Notes: a model not told the origin generated them from the sequence alone. A DNA stretch of 49,528 bases from Nemertoderma westbladi (GCA_032718475.1 JAUCBJ010005618.1:1-49528); one strand, 5' to 3'. Positions 1-10,312 are shown, counted from the first letter of the stretch. A program made the numbers and translations.

Positions 1-887
1 AGAGAATTTCCGAGAAATGACGCAATGCCTATGTGCAGTGTTTACATTCAGTCTTGAGCCAAAGAAAGAACGGCTTGGAAGTATTTTTGTGCTGTACTGC
101 TTTTTAGTCGTACACTAGTAGGTTTAATTATAAAGGGCATATATCCTTTAACTGTAAATATCTCACTGCTGACATACCGGTACTGACGTACCGATCTACC
201 TAACTGATTTGTTGTTTTATACTGCTATTTGCTGTCAGTTCTTCATAATATGGTTGATGAATAATTATATTTGGAATAACGATAAATAACCCCGCAACCC
301 AATATTCTTGATATACCTAAGGTAAGAGAGAAAGGTTACCAATAACGATTGTGACTTATGTTAAAGTGGTTTGAAGTGAATCTAATGTTATTTGATAGAC
401 CCTACATGAGTCAGCCTGTGTTCCTTTTATATGTGACTAAAATCAGTGAAGATTGGCAGATTAGTGTGCAGTATTGTGCAGCATAGTGTATGAGTGAGTC
501 TGTTAAAGAAGCAATTCCTAAAGAATGCGCCATATATGTGGATTATAATTAAGCCATATCGTTGCGAGTAGTTTAAGTCATAACTCTGTTTATGTAGATA
601 AAGCGCCACGTCCTAAAGGAACTGTTAATATTACCGAAGGTGAATAATATTGTCAGAGATTATATAATACTGTCAGTCGAATAATACATTAGGCTTACAT
701 AGCAATAAAAAATTAAACCGTCGAACCCAATCTCCCGGGAATTTCCAGCGGGTGAATGGTCGCGCACGGATTGGTTTCGACTAGTGTAGTGAATCAAATA
801 CTTGTCATAGACTAAAAAGCAGATTTATTATCTAGAAGACATTCTAATTTGGCGGGTTAAACTGCCAAAGGTCTGAAAGCGCGAACA
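1..887. mobile_element. LTR fragment, copy 1 (right-hand part)
   Basis: This stretch aligns along its length, in direct orientation, with the complete solo LTR at 14076-15324. Shared blocks include the 'gcgccacgtcctaaagga' region (about 603 here, about 15026 there), 'gggtgaatggtcgcgca' and the terminal 'aaagcgcgaaca'. It starts before the window, so roughly the first 300 bp are missing. It ends in CA at 887, exactly where the other copy ends, and the next five bases are gatgt. No tRNA-primer site follows, and it interrupts an ORF-like sequence on its right, so it is more likely a solo LTR than one end of a full element. The two copies differ by many substitutions and small indels, so the family is old. 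Confidence 0.7.
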
Positions 888-1415
888 GATGTCAATGGGT
901 AAACACTCCATTTTACACAATTTCTTTAAGGCTCTTTCATCCACGCCGAATAAATCGCACTCGTATCCTCCATACATGAAACGCGTGTAACTATGTTTAG
1001 GGCAGCGTTCACGGGGGTGATTAACCGGTCGGCCCCATCGTGCATGGTCATCATGGTTTACTTGTTGGTTAGGGTGTGGACAGGGTCACAGTAATACCAT
1101 AATTTAAAGTCCTGGCGACTTACATGTGGAGATCGGGAACCAGTCTTACAATACTCCTCCATGGCGTCGAAACAATCCGGCAACACGGGTAAAGGTCTAG
1201 CCGCGGTGAGGTACATCATCGTATGGTACAAACGCTTGAGTTCCACTATTGGATCAGGGTGGATGCCTTTGGGGTAATGAGTTCGCAGATTTTGATTTTG
1301 AGTTCAAATACGTTTCTCTGAGGAAGTTAATTAAATCCTCAAATCTAGCTGTGTTGTCACTTGCTTCCGCATTGTTCGTTGACATATTGTCCCGAATCGC
1401 ATCTTCCTTATCCAT
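888..1415 (-). pseudogene. Unknown protein-coding remnant interrupted by LTR copy 1
   Basis: I do not recognise the family. Reading the minus strand from an ATG at 1415, protein-like sequence runs down to the LTR junction at 887 if two frameshifts are allowed. One is an extra base in the four-base G run at 1271-1274. The other lies near 1072-1080, just after the 62-residue open segment 1058-1246. The sequence is rich in Tyr, Cys, His and Arg and has no obvious membrane segment. Cys/His pairs such as CDPVH and RERCPKH suggest possible metal binding. The frame runs into the LTR and stops soon after, so the LTR appears to have inserted into this coding sequence. It may be part of an older transposon or a host pseudogene. 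Confidence 0.35.
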
Positions 1416-1478
1416 CTGGGTGGTATTCTCTCATTGCTTTCATACATGATAGCACCACATTTCCATATCTTGTTGCTC

Positions 1479-1709
1479 ATGAACGTCTTCGGAGTATATG
1501 AGGTCGCTTCGATCCCCAGCCCAACACGGACCCAAGCTGCCCCTGGCCACGGTAGTGCCGCTATGCCTATCCCCTATCCAACAGGTGTGGAAGAACGGGT
1601 GGAAGACGAAGCGGCTAACGTGCAGGAAAAGCTCGAGGCCGGTCTCTCCAAGGGCTATTCATCGGGGTATATCGACTCTTGTAGTGCAACTGAAATAAGT
1701 CTGCAATAG
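1479..1709 (+). CDS. Small ORF, unknown, acidic C-terminal half
   Basis: A 76-codon open frame starts at the ATG at 1479 (an earlier in-frame ATG exists at 1434) and stops at TAG 1707-1709. The N-terminal third is Pro/Ala rich. The middle has an acidic, helix-like stretch (VEERVEDEAANVQEKLEAGL). The composition looks more like protein than most random frames here, and this strand gives a better reading than the opposite one. There is no family match and no visible splice context. It could be an exon fragment or chance. Confidence 0.2.
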   Translation: MNVFGVYEVASIPSPTRTQAAPGHGSAAMPIPYPTGVEERVEDEAANVQEKLEAGLSKGYSSGYIDSCSATEISLQ

Positions 1710-2440
1710 GGTTTCGGTTCGCTACAGTAAACACACGGAGAATAGCTGTTATTCATACTATCGTTTAAACTAACACACCCAATGCTACAACACGCACAAA
1801 TGTCCGTTACAAACTTACTATTTCCCGAATGTTGATATTTTGAATTTCCATGGTTACTCTTTAAATAAATTTAAAGGTATTAATTTTCAGAAAAATATAC
1901 GATAAAACTCTAGAACTTTAATAAAAGGGTTGCGCGAGCGACACACCAGCATCCCAATGTTTAAATTAGTTATTAATTTATCAAGGATCAACATTCGGTA
2001 AATATAGCGGTGGAATAGGGTATTGCTCATTCACACAGTTCTGGGTCTACTGTGATATTATTACGTCTTTGTTGGTTGTATTATTTAAATTATTTACTGG
2101 GTTGTGGTTTTTGTCTGTATAGTATTGGTGTTTATACTATTGTCATATTAATTTCGTGATTAAAGGGTTGGTGGTATGAAGCCATTAATGAATAATATAA
2201 ATGTAGATTTACACAATCTAGTGACTTAAACTAGGTTTACTCATCCCTTGGGAAAGAGCCACTAAGTGGACTGCGACCATTCACGTAATGCTTATTATTA
2301 CAGTGACTTGAATGGATTTATATGAATATGATATTGTATTAATCAATATCAAGCTATGTTGGTTCTTGTAGTTTCAATTTTAATTATTGACATCTGCTAT
2401 TGTTAATAATTGACATATCTTACTGTACTCTGGCAATTGA
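1710..2440. other. AT-rich spacer, nothing recognised
   Basis: No gene, repeat or convincing regulatory site was seen. The sequence is AT-rich with stops in all frames. Confidence 0.5.
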
Positions 2441-3000
2441 CAAGAAGTGGTAGTAATAATTAAGACTCTGCATTCAAGTGTTATTGGGCCGTCATAATAC
2501 AGCAAGACCAAGGTTTGTTATTATCATGCATCATGTTTAATAATGAATTATTATGACTAGTGTAGTTTATTATAATTTTATTTGTTACTCCCTTATGTAC
2601 TCGGGGTATACAAGAAGTGGCAGGCCGTCTCCAGAATTTACCCAGAGTTTGGTTTAACCGAAATAAAGGATATGGATTCCGCATTCAATTGTATTATCAC
2701 CGTCATCATATAATTAGTAAGGGTTTTTGTTGGCTGGCATCATGTTTAATAATGACTTATCGCAACATGTTGTCAAGAGTTGGGCTCAGGTTTCATGCGT
2801 CGTGTGTATAACGACTAGAATGTTCTAGAACTGAGATCAAGTTTCATGCAATGTGTATAAAACAGTTTATCATGAAACATCCCACAGTCCTATTGTTTAT
2901 GTCAGTTTATTCGCAATTGTTCTAGAACTATAAGCTCAAGTTTCATGCACCGTGTATAAAACGATTTATCATGAAACATCCCATAGTCCTATTGTTATTT
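2441..3000. repeat. Degenerate tandem repeats (about 170 bp, then about 107 bp)
   Basis: The block starting caagaagtgg occurs at 2441 and 2611, each followed by related 'gcattcaa...ccgtcat' sequence and by 'catcatgtttaataatga' (2529 and 2739). It is followed by roughly 107-bp units starting gttctagaac (2822 and 2929) with an older partial unit near 2783. Each of these holds the inverted pair agtttcatg ... catgaaac, so each unit can fold. No coding potential. Confidence 0.5.
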
Positions 3001-3044
3001 GGGGATATAAGCAATGTAAGAATAAATTACGTTAGCCTGTCAAG

Positions 3045-3572
3045 CTGAATATATGGCATATTTTAAAAATGTATGGTGTCAGTGGTTAACGACGCAACAT
3101 AACCCGTTCCCACGCTTGAGTGTGATATGCAGCGCACACAAATGTTTCAAGGGAGTTAACTATTCAAATAAAAAATATGTCAAGTCTGTTGGGTTGACTT
3201 CTTGCTTGCCGTAGTTGCCAGATTCTTCGCGTGCCATTTCTAGCAGGCAGAGGCAGCCTATAGGACAATTGAGTCTCTGGGGGAGGAAGTTTAGCTTGCC
3301 CTTTTCCCTGAATATATGGCATATTTTTAGAAACGGATAGGCTCAGTGGTTAACGACGCAGCATAACCCGTTCCCACGCTTGAGTGTGATATGCAGTGCA
3401 CTCAAACGTTTCAAGGGAGTTAACTATTCCAATAAAAAATATGTCAAGTCTGTTGGCTTGACTTCTTGCTTACCGTAGTTGCCAGATTCTTCGCGTGCCA
3501 TTTCTAGCAGGCAGAGGCGGCCTATAGGACGATTGAGTCTCTGGGGGATGAAGTTTAGTTTGCCCTTTACCC
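3045..3572. repeat. 263-bp direct tandem duplication at the 3' end of the BEL element
   Basis: The sequence from ctgaatatatggcat at 3045 repeats at 3308 (spacing 263 bp). The two copies are nearly identical, differing by scattered point changes. The right copy covers the end of the BEL C-terminal domain coding sequence (3424-3714), so the left copy carries a duplicate of its last ~120 bp. This is a segmental duplication within the element remnant and not an LTR pair. Confidence 0.75.
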
Positions 3573-3714
3573 TCAGCACTACTAGATCCACTGATCTTAC
3601 CAGGCCATCCGCGCTGACGTGTGTTTCTACTATGCGCGCTGTCTGCCAATATTTCCGCAGGAGATCAGGATCCACTACTAATACCATGTCTCCTATTCTG
3701 GAGTTGTCTTTCAT
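3424..3714 (-). pseudogene. BEL/Pao integrase C-terminal domain (DUF5641-like)
   Basis: This 96-codon segment has the shape of the domain that ends Pao-type polyproteins: a short basic lead, then a beta-rich core with 'IGDMVLVVD', 'RKYWQTARIVETHVSADG' and 'RSVDLVVLR'. In active elements it follows the integrase core and is thought to help bind DNA or chromatin. Here it is separated from the core (3944-4612) by about 230 bp of broken frame. Its last part lies inside the 263-bp duplication. Confidence 0.7.
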
Positions 3715-3943
3715 GGAAAATCATTTGTTCCTGAGATGTATGCTGGGAAGATAAACTCACTCAAAGTGGTTTGCAAATCGGCTTGACAGCATTTGAGTCA
3801 TCTTCCAGGTCTGTCGCCATAACTCGTCACCATTCTCAGGTGTTGAGACTGGTAACAATACTACTTTCTTTTTTATCAGAAAGTGGGCTGGTGTGAGGGC
3901 CTATAGTGCTTTGGGGCTGGTTGAAACGGGCATGAGGGGTCGA

Positions 3944-4612
3944 CTATTCAGGTAAGCAGTGACTTCCTCTAAGATAGTACATGAGTATCTCGTCTGTAAG
4001 GTAAGTCTTGCAGGGTAGTATATGGTGGAAAGCTACCTTTACACTACGAATCAATCTTTCCCAGCTCCCGCCCCACCAGGGTGTATTTGGGGCATTAAAG
4101 GTCCAGCTGGAAGCGGAAACCTTCAACAGTTCATCAACTCGTTCCTGGTTACACTGTTCTATAGTGTGTGTTATCTCATTGTTTGCCCCTAAAAAGTTAG
4201 TCCCTTTATCTGGCTTCATTGTTTTGCAGGTGCCGTATCTACTGATTTGTCTATGTAAGCACAGGAAAAAGCTGTTCATGGAGATGTCATTAACCATGTC
4301 CAGCTGTACAGCGCGGCATGTCATGCAGATGAAGATAACGCACCATCTTTTAACCATGGTTTGACCCCTCTTGACTTCTATTGGTCCAAATAAGTCTACA
4401 CCCGTGTGTGTGTAGGGGGGCTCGTAGCAGCTAACGCATACCTTAGGTAAGGGAGCTTCTAACCGAGTCATGGGTTGGCAATACAGTTTCTTACAGAGTA
4501 AACAGCTGCGCAGAACTTTATTTAAGGCTTTCCTGGGTTTTACAAAGTAATACCTAGTGCGTACTTCACTAAGTATGTGTTCTCTCCCGGCGTGCAATAC
4601 CTGATTGTGCAC
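3944..4612 (-). pseudogene. BEL/Pao integrase
   Basis: The segment begins with a zinc-binding HHCC-type region (HAGREH, then CLLC). It continues with the DDE catalytic core: Asp in 'THTGVDLFGP', Asp in 'KPDKGTNFLGA' and Glu in 'GGSWERLIRSVK'. All three catalytic acids are present, although the second motif has Lys-Pro where related elements usually have Ser. The enzyme joins element cDNA ends to host DNA. It is out of frame with the RT/RNase H segment upstream and with the C-terminal domain downstream, so the gene is dead although the core is well preserved. Confidence 0.85.
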
Positions 4613-4627
4613 ATCCTGTATTATCTT

Positions 4628-4990
4628 TCATTGTGTGGCGGGATCGTAGATAATAATAGGAAATATCGTGTTGCAGGAAAGGGGGGTGTTTGTGAGTCTA
4701 CACCCCACTCTGATTAGGCCGTCGAACATCACACTGGAGAATTTATCATTCGACTGTGTAGCGGGGTGCTTAAGGTGATATTCGTATGTTGGAGCCTTTT
4801 CTTGCATTTGGAGTAGCTGCCGGTTGTTATAGTCGACTTTGTGCTCCAATAATCTACCTTGTGTGATTTTGTTTTTATTACAGCGGTAGTACACGTAACA
4901 CTTCAGTATGGTAATGGCACGACAAAGTGTATGCCAGGAACTATAGTGATCCATGGCCCTGCTAATAATCGGTGAAAGACCGTCAGTCAA
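4628..4990 (-). pseudogene. BEL/Pao segment between RNase H and integrase
   Basis: A 120-codon open stretch connects the RNase H part to the integrase. It matches the expected place of the integrase N-terminal extension in Pao elements, with 'SSWHTLCRAITILKCYVYY' close to its start and 'PLSCNTIFPIIIYDP' near its end. It overlaps the RT/RNase H frame by four bases and is out of frame with it. No catalytic residue is expected here. Confidence 0.6.
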
Positions 4991-6309
4991 GACGGGAAAA
5001 GCGAGGGTAATGAGGGCTTTACTGTCTGGGGTGCTCTGTGGGTCACACTTTCGCGCACATGCAGTGAAGATATGTCGATGTTTTTGAATAGCTTCGATTT
5101 GGACGCCTTGTTCTTAGACTTAGCGATTTCCACACCCTTCACTTGCTGTCTTATCTCTGCAGCCATTAAATTCTGGGGCCAACTATCTTTGATGCCTTGC
5201 AAAAAGGCAGGTCCTTGCAACCAACACTTATTATCTATCAGTTCCTGAGGGGTGGCGCCTCGAGAAGCAATGTTGGCTGGATTTAACAATACAGGGCAGT
5301 GTCTCCACTGTTTGATGTCAGAGTCCTTTAGGATCCGCACTACACGGTTTGTCACATACACGCTGAATTGGCATGTCATGTTGGTCAGATATTCTAAAAC
5401 TAACGCACCGTCTGTCCAGTAAACTGTCCGTACTACTGTATAGTCTGTCTGTGCCAACACGTTCTTAGCAATGATGATAGCATATATGGCTGCCTTAAGT
5501 TCGGCTCTGGGTATAGTCAAAGTGTCTTTGGTTTTAGCAATTGGTCTTATAAGAGCCTTCGAGGCAACTAAAGCTACTGTGATACCATCTGGGGTTTCGC
5601 ATCTAAAGTAAGCTACAATCCCGACGCCTTTGTCTCTCGCATCACCGAATACATGGAGTTCATAGGTCTGCAGGGAGTCTACATTTGGGAAATATGCTCT
5701 GAGTAGGGAAAACTTCTCCAAGTCAGGCAAGGACTGTTCCCATTGCCACCAGTCTTCCAATAGTGTCTCTGTCAAGGGGTCGTTCCAACTGTCATTCTCC
5801 TTCCATATTTGTTGAACGAGATCTTGAGCCATTAAAATAACTGGACTGATAAATCCGAGAGGGTCAAAAAAAGTGCTAAGTATGCGGAGGCAAATGTCTT
5901 TGGTTTGAGTTTCGCCCTTTCTTAACTTGACTTTGAATACCATAGTATCGCTTTCTGTAAGCCAACAAAGCCCTAACGTCTTAGACTCTAGCAGGTCGTC
6001 CTTGTTTAAGTCTAGGTTGGTATCGCCACGCTCTGCGGGGGGTATGGCCTTTAGAAACTCGCGGGAATTGCTAGTGAATTTCGTCTGGCAAAATCCTCCA
6101 AGTTTCAGGCAGTTTACTTTCCCTTGAGCAATGTCTATGGCTTCCTTGACTGTCGGGGCTGATTTCAAGTTATCGTCCATGTAAATATCCCTTTTGATAT
6201 TGTCTATGACGGGTGGTGGAAATTCATCACGATGGTCATCAGCTGTTCGATGTAGCACTGAACATGAGTTTGATGGGCTGGAAATGATACCGAAAGCTTG
6301 AATGGTCAT
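4987..6309 (-). pseudogene. BEL/Pao reverse transcriptase C-terminal part and RNase H
   Basis: This 440-codon open segment holds the RT active-site box 'YMDDNLKSAPTV' near residue 43, the thumb region with 'ILSTFFDPLGFISPV', and an RNase H-like domain with 'FGDARDKGVG', 'IPRAELKAA' and 'YWTDGALVLEYL'. The fourth RNase H acid is lost: 'NPANIASRG' stands where the family usually has NPAD. The enzyme would copy genomic RNA to DNA and degrade the RNA strand. The motif A part of the palm lies upstream in another frame (6334-6549). Confidence 0.85.
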
Positions 6310-6333
6310 GTGATACTCTACTGAATCAGAATT

Positions 6334-6922
6334 TTAGTCTCCTTCTGTCCACCACAAGAAATGCATGCTGTCCCAATTAATGTCTAAAGCTTTCACTTGC
6401 AGGAACATACCCTCTATATCTGAAGCGAAGGCAACGGAATATTGTCGCATACGCATTAATATTCCGGGTAGAGACTGCAACAAGTTGGGTCCAGGTAGTA
6501 GTTCCGAGTTAATGGATTGTCCTTGGTACTTAGCTGAACCGTCAAACACTACCCTAATACATCCTGGTTTGTCTTCCCGTTTGACGTAATGGTGAGTAAA
6601 GTAGTATGTCCGTATTGTCCGTGTGTCCGTATCTTGGGGGTGTCTGGTGGGACCAGTTCCGAATATCCCTTGCTTATAAACTTGGTAATTTGCTCCTTAT
6701 ATAACCCATGTGCTGTCGGGTTGGCGGTGAGACGCCTTTCCAGTTGTAAAATGCGTTTATGCGCGAGTGTCTCGTTATTAAATAGTTTGGGTTAGGGGGA
6801 CTGCCAGAGAAGCCCCACTTCGTATTTGCCTTGTTCCGGCAAAAACCTGGTGGTGGTTCTCTGAATCTGTTATGCTCGCTCCTCCTCCACTGACAATGCC
6901 TTGTCATTGGAGTTTTGCGCAA
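6334..6922 (-). pseudogene. BEL/Pao reverse transcriptase N-terminal part
   Basis: Two open pieces in different frames cover the fingers and first palm motifs. 6674-6922 holds the early fingers region ('NPNYLITRHSRINAFYNWK'). 6334-6549 holds 'VFDGSAKYQGQSIN' followed by 'ASDIEGMFLQV', whose Asp is the first catalytic acid of RT. About 125 bp between them are broken. The YMDD box follows after another frame change at about 6309-6334. Confidence 0.8.
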
Positions 6923-7331
6923 GTATCTCCTGCTGCATCCAGGTATGCTCTTCTAGCTTTAAAATACGCCTGGCTTCCTCGACTTCGCTCAGTTCTTGCT
7001 GCAGGTTGGGAGGTGCGTGCAGTAAATTGCACAACTCTAGCTGGGTGCTAAGCAATTCTTGGTCGGTCATTGGGGACACAATGTCGGGTTCGCTGTACCT
7101 AGTAAGGAAACAGTTTTGGTCTGAGGACAGGGGTGCGTCACTATCACTGTCAGTTTGGTCAGGGGTAGTCAAGACATCCTCTTCTGTCTCTATGATCTCA
7201 TTGCAAAGTTGGGTCACTAAATTGCAAGTGTCGGTGTCTGTACTTGTCGGTCCTTTTCGTTCTAATAGAGTTTTCCGGGAAGTCCCGGTACAGAACCATC
7301 CCACTCTCGTCCGACAGGTGTAGGCTGACAT
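6870..7331 (-). pseudogene. BEL/Pao pre-RT linker
   Basis: This open segment of 153 codons lies between protease and RT. It begins with 'TRVGWFCTGTS', resembling the Gly-Trp block found shortly after the protease in Pao elements. It then continues as an acidic Asp/Ser/Thr-rich linker (TDSDSDAPLSSD) and a Glu-rich helical stretch. The overlap with the RT fingers frame at 6870-6922 marks a frameshift. Confidence 0.6.
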
Positions 7332-7334
7332 TGG

Positions 7335-8591
7335 TTATGGATGTGTGGGTCGTTTCTCCATAATTTCTAAGGCCTCGGGTACATTTTGGCCTTTCAACAT
7401 CTGTACGCCTGGGTAGTCTGGGGTGAAACGGCGAATGTCATGATTATGTACAAGGTTGTCGTCATCCCAGTCGTAGGCCTTGGCCTGACTTTTGGCAAAA
7501 TTCCGGATGACGACCATCTTGATGTTAGAGACCCTGTCCTGACCACTGGTATCTTGCGGGGTGGACAGGGACGCCTTATAGTACTTTGTCTCAATGGTAG
7601 ATTGCCAACATTTCATTATACCAGATAATGTTAGTTTCATGTCATGGCCCTGTTCTCTGGCGAACAAGGATTCTGCTAACTCTGCGTCTATGAAGGTGCC
7701 CGTACTTCCTGTCTCCATCAAGGCATTTACCACAACACTACTACTTCCTGCGTGGAGCCGGACTTGGAGCACCGGAAACTCTCTGACTCCAGCATCCTGA
7801 AATGGCCGGGTGTTGGGATTGTTCTCAATTTTGAGACAATCTTCTGATGCGGATTCCTCATAGGTAAAGGCTTCATACACACTGACATGGTTACAACATT
7901 CATCGTCGTCTGTAAACTCTCCAGGGTAGAATGCATCCGGTCCTTCATTGGATGAGTCTGTCTCATAATCGGTGAAATGTACACGTTGGTCTATTTCTCC
8001 TTTTGGGGCTTGGTCTAGGTGTAGAAAGGGATGATGGGAGCCTTGACACACCAGACACGTTTTCGTGTTTATTAGTCTACACTTACATCGCAAATGTCCT
8101 GGTCTAAGACACAAGAAGCATGTCGATAAGTCCAAGACCGTCTGTCGCCTCTCCTTTAGTGTCTTTTTTAAGAAGGTGTTGCATTTCGCAAGTGGATGTG
8201 TGTCTATTTTACAAAGAGGGCACTTAAGGTTGGTGGTGCCGGCTGTGATTGTATTATAGGTCTTTGTGGTCGTCTTACAGTTATCCACATATGCCTTCTT
8301 GGGGGTACTATTAGCCTTGGAAGGAGGTGTCATCCTATTTGGTTTGCCTTGGCTGCTATATTTATTCTCACTTCTGGGATTTACGTCACCGTAATATATG
8401 CTTTCACAGCCCTTTGTATCCAAACTAGAGTAATCAGAGGGACACTCTTCATAATTGGTGACATATGCGTATCGCTTCTTGGTTGCTGTCTTATCAGTGT
8501 TCTTTGTGTCTGAGCGGGTGCTTCTTTCCCGGTTTACTGTGATAAGATACGTGGAGGTCTCGGCCTTCAGGAAACTTCTAAATGAGTCCAT
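7335..8591 (-). pseudogene. BEL/Pao Gag C-terminus with zinc knuckles and aspartic protease
   Basis: A 418-codon frame starts at ATG 8591. Around residues 125-195 it has two CX2CX4HX4C knuckles (CPLCKIDTHPLAKC and CFLCLRPGHLRCKC) and a third Cys/His cluster (CLVCQGSHHPFLH). These are RNA-binding motifs of Gag. An acidic stretch follows, then a retropepsin-like domain. Its active site reads 'ALMETGSTGTFIDAEL', so the catalytic Asp is replaced by Glu, which should abolish normal protease activity. The frame ends before the linker at 7331. Length and start suggest that the first part of Gag is missing. Confidence 0.8.
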
Positions 8592-8599
8592 TAGATGCC

Positions 8600-9440
8600 A
8601 ACCTCGTTAGTGGCCCCGACCTAAGCTAGTTGGAGTCGCTTAGAGGCTGATGAGAAGAAAGGAGGTTCTCAGCTATTGAAATCACTGGTGAAAAAGTTGA
8701 AATAAGGTTGAGAAAGGTTGAGATTTGGATATTCTAGTACATTTTGTTTGTGTGTCTATGTATTTATTGAATTAGACACTATATTCCTGGATATTATTAT
8801 GTTAATAATTATATTAAAATATGTCTTGGACTGCAAAGCGACTAACGTATTAATACCCAGTATTTTTGTGCTACTACTTTTTCTCTCTAAAACCTATGTA
8901 TTATATTCAGTTAAGTATTCTTCTCTACTAGTTAGGCCTATATATTTTTACGTAATGTAATATATTTAGCTATTTCTCGTTTAAATATTAATTTACGGAT
9001 AATATGTATTTTCCTAATTTGTTTGAATATCTATTTTAATTAAAAAATTGTTGAATCCAACCAATGTATATTGTTGTTTTTAATAATAATAATTTTGTGA
9101 CAATAAGTCATGTAGTTCTTAGAACTCTTACTTACGAAAATATTGCACGAGGTAACGTCTTAGGTAGTGTTAGGCTCTGTTTTATAGGTTCAAGTTCATA
9201 TTCTACTATCATCCTGAAACACCTGGTTAAGTAGAGACAGATTGCAACATAGTAGAGAAACGGAAATATCCAAAACATGTCAGAAATGATCTGCAAACGA
9301 AAGAAATTTTTAATTACCAGTTATGAGAATATAGTGAGAAAATAAATCAGTAATGCTATGAGATTGCTATGAAATAATTCCAATATTATCTTATTAAAAT
9401 TATATCTTAAAATATTAAAGATATTACTCAAAAACAAAAT
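8600..9440. other. Spacer, no gene recognised
   Basis: 8600-8710 may be residual Gag sequence out of frame. From 8718 on it is AT-rich with a chance hydrophobic frame on the plus strand. No LTR matching the BEL element was found here. Confidence 0.4.
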
Positions 9441-9452
9441 AAGAAAGCTAGG

Positions 9453-9590
9453 GGGGGGGGGGGGGGGGGGGTGTGTATGTTAGTCTGTTTCATTGGGGAG
9501 GGGGGGGGGGGGGTGTGTGTGTGAGTTAGTCTGTTTCATTGGGGAGGGGGGGGGGGGGTGTATATGTTAGTCTGCTCCGTCGGGTGGGTG
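9453..9590. repeat. G-run array with repeated spacer (41-46 bp period)
   Basis: Three long G runs (12-20 G) alternate with a repeated spacer containing 'tagtctgtttcattgggga' (tagtctg at 9481, 9527 and 9568). The plus strand has clear G-quadruplex potential. The array lies directly 3' of the minus-strand retroelement tail at 9595-9890 and may be that element's C-rich end. Confidence 0.7.
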
Positions 9591-9594
9591 GGGT

Positions 9595-9890
9595 ATTAGG
9601 GACAACAGACCACCTCGTGGAGTCCCTCGTTGTTACTGAGTGGGGGGTCCACAGTTCCCATAATGGAGGCCGCATTGCCGACCAGGATGGCGATTGCGAG
9701 CCTTTGCAGGAGGAAGCAGTGAGATCGGGGCTCCTGGGTAAAAGAGTGGAATCTTATCTTGCCCCGATCTCCTTCAGGAACTCGGATGTTTCAGGTCCGG
9801 GGCAGCCCAAGATCTCGTCGGCTACCGGGTGGAAGAGGTATCCCCGGTCATGGACTTCTAGAATATTAATTTATACCAGGACTGGAAACT
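9595..9890 (-). pseudogene. C-terminal fragment of an RT-bearing retroelement
   Basis: Read on the minus strand it resembles the C-terminal end of the same broad class of RT protein as 21130-22750. A first part has 'GCPGPETSEFLKEIGAR'. After a frameshift near 9750 comes 'FLLQRLAIAILVGNAASIMG', then 'DPPLSNNEGLHEVV' and a TAA at 9595-9597. I recall similar 'LLQR(I/L)..A...GNAASI.GT' ends in uncharacterised RT proteins of marine invertebrates, but could not search. The G-run array immediately follows as its 3' flank. Confidence 0.4.
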
Positions 9891-10080
9891 GTTTATTCGG
9901 AAATACCAGTTGAGGCCTACTTTCTGATTTTTGCTAGCCAGTTATTTATTTTAGGAATCATCATATCTAAACCGCTACCATTTGAGTTTTTCTAACGGAT
10001 TTTAATAATTTATGTAGTATTAGATGCGCAGATTTCTCAGCTTTACTAATGTATGTATATAAAATAATCATTATATCTGT

Positions 10081-10200
10081 TAATAATAATAATAATAACA
10101 ATTTATATAGCGCCAAATTTACTTACAAATACTCTAAGGCGCAGAAACAACAGTATTGTTCACATTACGTAGTCAAACAACTTAGAATAAAATAAACTAT
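10081..10200. repeat. Dispersed repeat end with (TAA)n and 'tttatatagcgcc'
   Basis: A short (taa)n run is followed by 'caatttatatagcgcc' and 'actctaaggcgcagaaac'. This block, a microsatellite plus a GCGCC/GGCGC pair, is common in dispersed repeats of marine invertebrates and probably is one end of an old retroelement. The identity of the family is not certain. Confidence 0.35.
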
Positions 10201-10216
10201 ATCTAAAATTTTGTAA

Positions 10217-10312
10217 ACCCCTACTTTCGGGTAGCAGATAGGAGTAGCGCCAACCCCTACCTTCGGGTAGCAGATAGGAGTAGCGCCCACCCCTACCTTC
10301 GGGTAGCAGCTA
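10217..10312. repeat. 36-bp tandem repeat, 3 copies, each a UUCG-loop hairpin
   Basis: Units start at 10217, 10253 and 10289 (exact 36-bp period; the third is partial). Each contains ctacc-ttcg-ggtag, a five-base-pair stem capped by TTCG. Copies 2 and 3 have the C-G closing pair of the very stable cUUCGg tetraloop; copy 1 has a T-G closing pair. The unit also carries 'ataggagtagcgcc'. No ORF spans it. Confidence 0.85.

Larger units (their letters stand above)
3424..8591 (-). mobile_element. BEL/Pao-type LTR retrotransposon, internal region, decayed
   Basis: On the minus strand the order is Gag zinc knuckles, aspartic protease, reverse transcriptase, RNase H, integrase and a C-terminal Pao-type domain, which is the standard BEL/Pao order (protease-RT-RNase H-IN). 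The polyprotein is broken into about eight frames by frameshifts and stops, so it cannot be expressed as one product. No LTR pair is visible: the flanks 8600-9400 and 2000-3420 share no direct repeat. The related LTR copies at 1-887 and 14076-15324 cannot be tied to it. The N-terminal part of Gag is also missing or unrecognisable. Confidence 0.9.

Noticed and set aside
1-887. LTR of the BEL/Pao element
   Set aside because: It lies 2.5 kb beyond the end of the BEL coding region. No matching copy exists on the other side at 8.6-9.4 kb, and the second copy is a solo LTR elsewhere.
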